Below are positions 58,483-64,000 of a stretch of 64,000 nt of DNA, in pieces. Both the position numbers and the translations under genes were made by a program. This DNA comes from Diphasiastrum complanatum. Lineage: Eukaryota > Streptophyta > Lycopodiopsida > Lycopodiales > Lycopodiaceae. Where the stretch lies: the NCBI GenBank assembly GCA_029204225.1, contig CM055111.1, positions 28,848,340 through 28,912,339 on the forward strand, given 5' to 3'. The notes below the pieces were generated by a model that was given only the letters and a program-made list of their open reading frames with translations, did no database searches and was not told where the DNA came from. How positions within the stretch are numbered: position 1 is the first letter of the stretch; each line of letters starts with the position of its first letter.

Positions 58483-59103
58483 TTAATCAGTCTTTTTGGG
58501 TTGAGTGCAGAGCATAACATACATCAATGAACCGATTATGGAGTGAAATGGATACTGCTTCATTTCCTCCTTCTCTGACTCGGATTTTGGACATTGCTCC
58601 TTTGACAACTTCAAACCAGGGTCGAGTGGGAAGTAAAACGATTTGCACTCGACCATTCCATATTTCTTCAACACATTGGTGAGGTATCTCTGTTGGTTGA
58701 TGAAAAGTCTGTCCGCTGGGTCGAATTCAGAAAATCTAAATTCCGAGTCAATAGTGAGCAGGACCCATATTTGTCATCTTGTATTCATGTGCTAACAAGC
58801 ATTTGCTATCCTTCAACAAATATAAATTGTTACTAAACAATCACATGCCATCAACATAAAGAGTGATGATTATGAAAAAATCTGATGCAGACTTAAAATA
58901 AACATTTGAGTCTGCCAGTTTGAAATGAAACCATTTTCGATTAGAAATGTATTTATTTTCTGAAACCAGGCTCTTGGAGATTGTTTAAGAACATATAGAG
59001 CTTTGTGAATTTTACACACTAGGTGCTCCTTACCCTTAAGCTCACATCCTTCTAGTTGGGACATGTCAATTTTTTCTTCAATGGTGCCATTGAGATCCCT
59101 CAA
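58483..59103 (-). pseudogene. Copia RT fragment, minus strand
   Basis: Right to left: NGTIEEKIDMSQLEGCELKG, LVCKIHKALYVLKQSPRAWF near 58970-59010 (the Copia LxKALYGLKQAPRAW block), then YGMVECKSFYFPLDPG and FHSIIGSLMYVML near 58520-58640. The YVDD block between them is too decayed to read in frame. No gag or integrase attached. Confidence 0.85.
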
Positions 59104-61680
59104 CTGTTTTTGATACTTGGATCAGAATTTGATTTTTTGATCCTAGGATCAGATTTTGACTGTTCGATCCTTGTGTCAGATTTGTCTGGAGCTTTTCCCT
59201 TATTGTCGAAAAATTGGTCCAAGATTATGACATGAAGAAACCTTTTTGTGTTTCTACTTTTAAAGCCTTAGTATTTTTCCTTGCATTTTTAGATTGTTGC
59301 AGTTTTGAGCTAGTTTTTGCACAGTCTGCTTCATTTGAACAGTTTGTCACACAGTTCGCACTTTTCACATTTTTCACTCATTTTTGAAAAAGCCGACAAC
59401 AAGCCTATTTTAACTTAGTATCAGTTTTGTGAAGACCTTCGCATTCTTCACGTGTTTTGCGACTCAGCAAAGTCCCTGACGCCGATGCATTGCCAAGGCA
59501 CTAGACTCAACCGAAGTCATCGACTTAGCCGAAGTCCCCGACTTTGATGAGTTGTCAAGTCTCCGATGTCGATGAGTTGCCAAAAGCACCAATATCTCCG
59601 AAGTCATCGAAGAAGAGCTGCCCACCAAGCCTTTGAATTGATGTCCACCAATGACTCCAAAAGCCCTCCACTGTGTCTCTCCTCCAATGCTCCTAATATC
59701 CTTCCAAAAGTAGACAATCAAATGGCCTCAAGAATTTACCACCCAACCATAGCTAGATCAATGCACAAGCAAGACTATCTAGCACCCCCTTGCTAAACCA
59801 CAATCATTGTAAGGGTGAGAGGACGGAACATAAAAGAGAGAAGGAAATAGTTGCGGAACAATTCTCTCGTTATTATGGGTTGCTACAAGCACGAACAATC
59901 TTAAGGAATGTAAATGCAAAGATATAATCACAGCTCAAGCGTTTTTACCAACAGGATCTTAAAAATTATTCATACTCAAACGGATAAATGAGTATAGTCT
60001 GTCGAAGAGATTAGATATGATGTGTGGTATTACAGTTAGAATTTAAGTAGAATCACAATGTTACTGTACTGAGGGTCCTATCAGTAGATAAGGATCAGTT
60101 GGCCTCGCCACGAGGTGAGTCGATGGGACACACGTCCCCTCAATGGCAACCTGGGCCATGCATGGGTTGCCTGAGTGAAGAACTATATGTATAGTGTATT
60201 TTCATTTTGAGTGAGCTTGGTGTGCGATAGCACATGGAAGCCTGCTAAGCTTGAGACTGTGTGAGGATTCGGAGACGAATTGTCGGCTGAATCAGAACCT
60301 TAGCCAAATGGAATTATGAAATTCCGAAGGGAGGCTACTTGGTGTTTGCTCTCGGTGTGCATTCAAACGGACACCGTTTTGAGAACGGTTTTAAGCATTA
60401 GACTCCTAGCAGTCGGGCGCCCTCAGAGGAAGAGGATTGGCCTATCAAAGAACTGTGAACAGGAAGCCAAGATTAAGTTTGTGAGAAAAACCTTGGTTTG
60501 GGGTCTGGAAGCATAAAATCGCAGTTATTTCTTTGTTTTGAACAATTTTTGGAGGCTTGTTGGAGGGCACCTTGACCAGTTAAATGGATTCTCAAGAGGC
60601 TGTGGAAGGCCGCGACCTGTAGAAAGAGCTAGGGAGGATCTTAGCAGGTTGTCATAGCTAAGAAGCAGACAAGGAGGAGGAAAGACCTCGCGGGTTTGCT
60701 CGTGCGCAACAAGGAGGAGAGAAACTTAGTGTTCCTAGGTGTGTCGCGGCTGGAAGGATCCGAATCAACGTGCAGATGGGCGCATAACCACAGGATCAGT
60801 CTCCAAAAGGATCAACGGATCAGATCGTGAGCTGGAGGATGAACTAGTGTTGTTGGATTGCTATCTGCCATTAGATGAACTTTGAAGGGGGAGTTGAAGA
60901 AAGCTAAAGGGAGTTGAAGGGTAAACTAGCCTTCAACTCCATTAAAAATTTTCACTATGGAGTGGGAGTTGGGTCCCTTCACTAGTGAAGTTTGAAATTT
61001 TTTCACTCTGAAGAAATAGTTCAAAAATTTAAAAAGCCCTTATTTTTATCTCCTTTATCCGTTTTGACCCAAACGAAGGGCTACAGACTCCAAACGAAGG
61101 GCACCCAGACTGTACCTGCAAGTACGGTACCGCAAATCAGAGTGATTCAGTAGAAAAAATGCTCGAAGCATGCCAAAGTGGTAGAAAAGCGACGGGTGGC
61201 CTGGTAAAGGAAAAATTGCAGGTCATTATTTTCAACTTTTGACATCATAGTTGGCCTCGACATACAGTTTTTAGCCTACGGTTGAAATTTCAGACATCTT
61301 TGGGATGGCAAACATGGGAGAGTCCATTTTGAGTAAAAGTAGCAAAAGATGATTTTTCTCCAAAAAGTATTCTAGAGTATGTCTTTCACATGTGCGCTAT
61401 TGTTGCATGTTAGTAGTGCTTCATGTGATTCCCAACGATATGTCATATTGTGTGAAGTATCGAATAAACACAGCTCCTCTTTGTGAAAACTTTTGTGCTT
61501 ACTTCAAAGCAATTAATTGTTCATTCATTAGAAATACTTCAGACTGTAGTGTAATATAAAGGTTTCTGGGAAATTTCAGGTTTATTGATTAGAACCGTGT
61601 GTCAGACAACATAATTTGTTGGAACTTTAATCTCTGGACGCCAATTCATGGGAGTACCTGCTAGGATACTGGACGCACGC
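59104..61680. other. No gene recognised; repetitive leftovers
   Basis: Contains a block of related phrases (gaagtcatcgacttagccgaagtccccgac, ccgatgtcgatgagttgcc; 59465-59600) and otherwise low-copy-looking DNA. No transposon coding motif. The part near 61600-61680 may be the leader of the Copia fragment that follows, but no LTR edge or primer-binding site is visible. Confidence 0.4.
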
Positions 61681-61682
61681 TG

Positions 61683-63140
61683 TCACCAGACGGGATTCCC
61701 AACTATGCAGTGTGGAAATTCAAAATGAAAACATACTGATGGAAAAGGACGTGTGGGATGTCATTATAGGTGATGAGAGAAGACAACCAAATGAAGCGGC
61801 TATCAAAGTGTTCGATAAGAAGGTGAGGAAAGCTTTGACCTTCATTAACTTGTCAGTGAAGGATCACATCATTACCTACATTTGTGATGTTGTTACACCC
61901 AGACATGCATGGGATGTGCTAAAGGAGCAGTTCGAGACGTCAAATCCATCAAGAATCGTGTTTTTGAAGTCAAAACTGAATAGTGCCCACATGGAGCAAG
62001 GAGAGCACATTCAGACGTACATGACCAGAACTAAGACAATGAAGGACGGACTGCATTCTATTGGTGAGCGCGTACGTGATGTTGAACTGGTGCACAATGC
62101 ATTGCGCAGCATTACAGAACCTTATTAGATGTTTGTGAGCGGAATAGCACCAAGAGAAAGATTGCCAACCTTTGACGAGCTCACAGGAATCTTGATGCAG
62201 GAGGAGCTACGACGAGAAATGGTGAAAGCTAAATGTCAAAACACTAACGATCAGGCACTTGCGACACGCCAAAAGCAAGGCAAAGACAAGGGCAAGAAAA
62301 AATCTAAGCAACAATCACCAAGACTCAGGAGCATGAGGGATCTTCTAGCAAGACCAAGAAGAAGGGCAAGTGCTTCCATTGTGGTAAAAAGGGCCATTGG
62401 AAGAGTGAATGTCAAAAATTCCTGGTGGAATCAGACAAGGGGAAACCAAAGCAAGCAGGTAACCTTGTCGATGAGGGTGAGATTGGAAACTCTACCATCT
62501 TCATATCATCATTGTCATCTAATCAAGATGATCAAGCATGCAAGACACATGACAAGTAACAAGGATTGGTTCATTAGCTTGAAAATGTTGGAAAATGGAA
62601 TATCTGTTTCACAAGATAATGGTAATGTGTGCAAGATCAAGGGGATAGGCACCTTTTTCATCCAACTACCTGATGGTAAAGGCGGGAAAATCAAGGAGAT
62701 ACTTTATGTACCATGTTTGAAGAAAAATCTACTTTCTGTTGGAGTTATTATTGATTGAAAGTTGAAAGTAGAATTTGGCCATGATAAGTTCAAAGTCATT
62801 GCGAATGGTATAAGGGAGCCCAATACTAAATTGTACAGGTTGAATGCTACAATCAAGGGGCAACATGGACTTATCTCGTCCATTCCATCACAAACTGAAT
62901 TGTGGCATAAAAGGCTTGGTCATTTGAACCTAGGAAGCCTCAGTTTGATAAGAAAACTGGAAATGGTAACAGGATTGCCTACGATAGAAGACCACTTGAA
63001 GTCAATGTGCGAATCATGTCTGTATGGGAAGCAACATCGAGAGAAGTTCAATAAAGGTGGTGTTGCAAGGGCAAAGAACATTCGAGATTTGATCCACAAA
63101 AATCTATGCGGGCCTATGTCCTTAGAGAAAGCCTTCTTGT
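61683..63140 (+). pseudogene. Copia F fragment: gag to GAG-pre-integrase
   Basis: Gag start NYAVWKFKMKTY (near 61698) shifts frame after 15 codons, then EKDVWDVIIGDERRQ and the gag body to a TAG at 62126. The second gag half is followed by the CCHC knuckle CFHCGKKGHWKSEC near 62370, in another frame. The protease active-site segment is deleted: sequence runs from DDQAC directly to HMTSNKDWF, losing the DSG. Then NGNVCKIKGIG, LYVPCLKKNLLSV, WHKRLGHLNLGSL near 62910, and the zinc-finger part SMCESCLYGKQHREKF. It ends near 63140. No LTR is attached on either side. Confidence 0.88.
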
Positions 63141-63189
63141 AGTGGGTTTCTTTCCTTGCCTACCCTAAATCCAAGATCTAGTCAATCTA

Positions 63190-63859
63190 ACATCAAAGAG
63201 ACAAAGTTAGCTGTCATGCGTAGGTTCGTTCCCATGAGAGCGATAGTATAGTTTAGATTGAATGGAGGATTCACATCTAACTCTAACATCCACATCCATT
63301 AACACTACATCCATTAACACTACGCATCCACAACAAAGATAGCTTACCCTTTCTCTCTCATAAAAAGTATAATAACACATAATCTCAATAACATTCAGTT
63401 CCAACAATTAGCAAAAATCAAAGAAAGCATGAGAGATGGAGGAAATGTGATAGAGAGCAAGGACATTCATCAATCCATTCCTGAAGAAAACCAATCCGCT
63501 TTATTGAAATGAGAAAATGAACATGAGGAGCAACTCGAGTTGGTCCCTTTTTATAGTAGAGAGGAGGACTCTGGCCTTTGAATCCTATTGGTCCATTTCT
63601 GCCTCTCTAATTATTCAAATTTAAAAAAGAGCGGGAACCATTCAAATTGGAGAGAAACCCAACTTTATTCACTAACTTGACATTTAGGCCCTACGACATT
63701 AAAAGTCCCTTTATTGACATTAAAAGTCCTTTTATTGACTTTCTAATTAATCAAATCTCTATGTGATCGTCGGGTTGGACTTACACACGCAGGGTGCCAA
63801 ATCCCTCTCACTTATTAACTTGGGTTAGAGTTGCCTTGGGATCCGCAAACCCTTCAACA
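63190..63859 (-). mobile_element. Minus-strand LTR, element continues past the window
   Basis: In minus sense: a purine tract GGTGGGGGATAC (63860-63872), LTR start TGTTGAAGGGTTTGCGG (right edge 63859), TATA box TATAAAAAGG (63546-63555), polyadenylation signal AATAAA (63500-63505), and a tail to about 63190. This is a good U3-R-U5 layout, so it would be the 3' LTR of an element lying to the right. The left edge is uncertain by about 50 bases. Superfamily cannot be told from the LTR alone. Confidence 0.5.
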
Positions 63860-64000
63860 GTATCCCCCACCAAAACTAGTGGCGGTTCCACGACATCTGC
63901 GAGATGCAGTTATTGGAGACTTTTATTGGCTTCACGCCAAATCTTTATTAAATGGTACTGCATCTTTTCCATAAAGTCGAGGCGTGCAGTATTAAAATCT

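Overview
The window is nuclear DNA of a land plant, most likely a vascular plant with a large, repeat-rich genome; the sequence does not decide between fern, gymnosperm and angiosperm. Evidence: LTR retrotransposons primed from initiator tRNA-Met, Arabidopsis-type TTTAGGG repeats, GT-AG introns, a plant FLK/PEPPER-type KH gene and a plant-style BED/DUF659 hAT transposase gene. Only one clearly cellular gene is complete: a three-KH-domain RNA-binding protein (39611-54759, + strand, six coding exons, 448 codons). Its first intron is about 12.1 kb and full of transposons. Nearly everything else is nested mobile DNA.

Layout. 1-689: probable minus-strand LTR with TTCGCGA-type palindromes. 902-976: one orphan exon resembling an EH domain. 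1509-7360: structurally complete but coding-dead Copia element (650-bp LTRs, 5-bp target duplication). 7361-10437: low-copy DNA with a 180-bp tandem duplication and a promoter/5'UTR-like block (9361-9575). 10438-14133 and 19124-24506: two broken copies of one chromodomain Gypsy element. Each is joined to one half of the same hAT gene at the same target site (14134-14605 and 18726-19123), so they are two copies of one hAT::Gypsy locus. Between them lie a dispersed repeat (Y), a palindrome-rich repeat (R1), a second Gypsy fragment and a Copia fragment. 24507-28726: Copia derivative that lost integrase and reverse transcriptase, inserted in the second Gypsy copy. 29121-33271 or beyond: non-coding LTR element (LARD-like) with GGCGCC-rich LTRs and a two-level tandem repeat. 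34150-37393: multi-exon, near-intact hAT transposase gene, minus strand. 37845-38760: second palindrome-rich repeat (R2). 39611-54759: the KH gene; intron 1 holds a minus-strand Copia, a minus-strand LINE between (GA)n tracts, Y repeats around a short telomere-repeat array, a second degenerate hAT fragment and an array of CGTTCC/GGAACG palindromes. 56938-64000: Copia remnants in both orientations and a minus-strand LTR at the right edge.

How it fits together. The KH gene is the only feature with intact splice sites and uninterrupted exons; the transposons lie in its introns and flanks. A strong splice acceptor at 39543 just before its ATG, together with the 5'UTR-like block near 9.4-9.6 kb, makes it possible (unproven) that its 5'UTR intron spans the whole 30-kb transposon nest. 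Most element genes carry stops and frameshifts. Where two copies can be compared, many stops are C-to-T changes, as expected from decay of methylated DNA.
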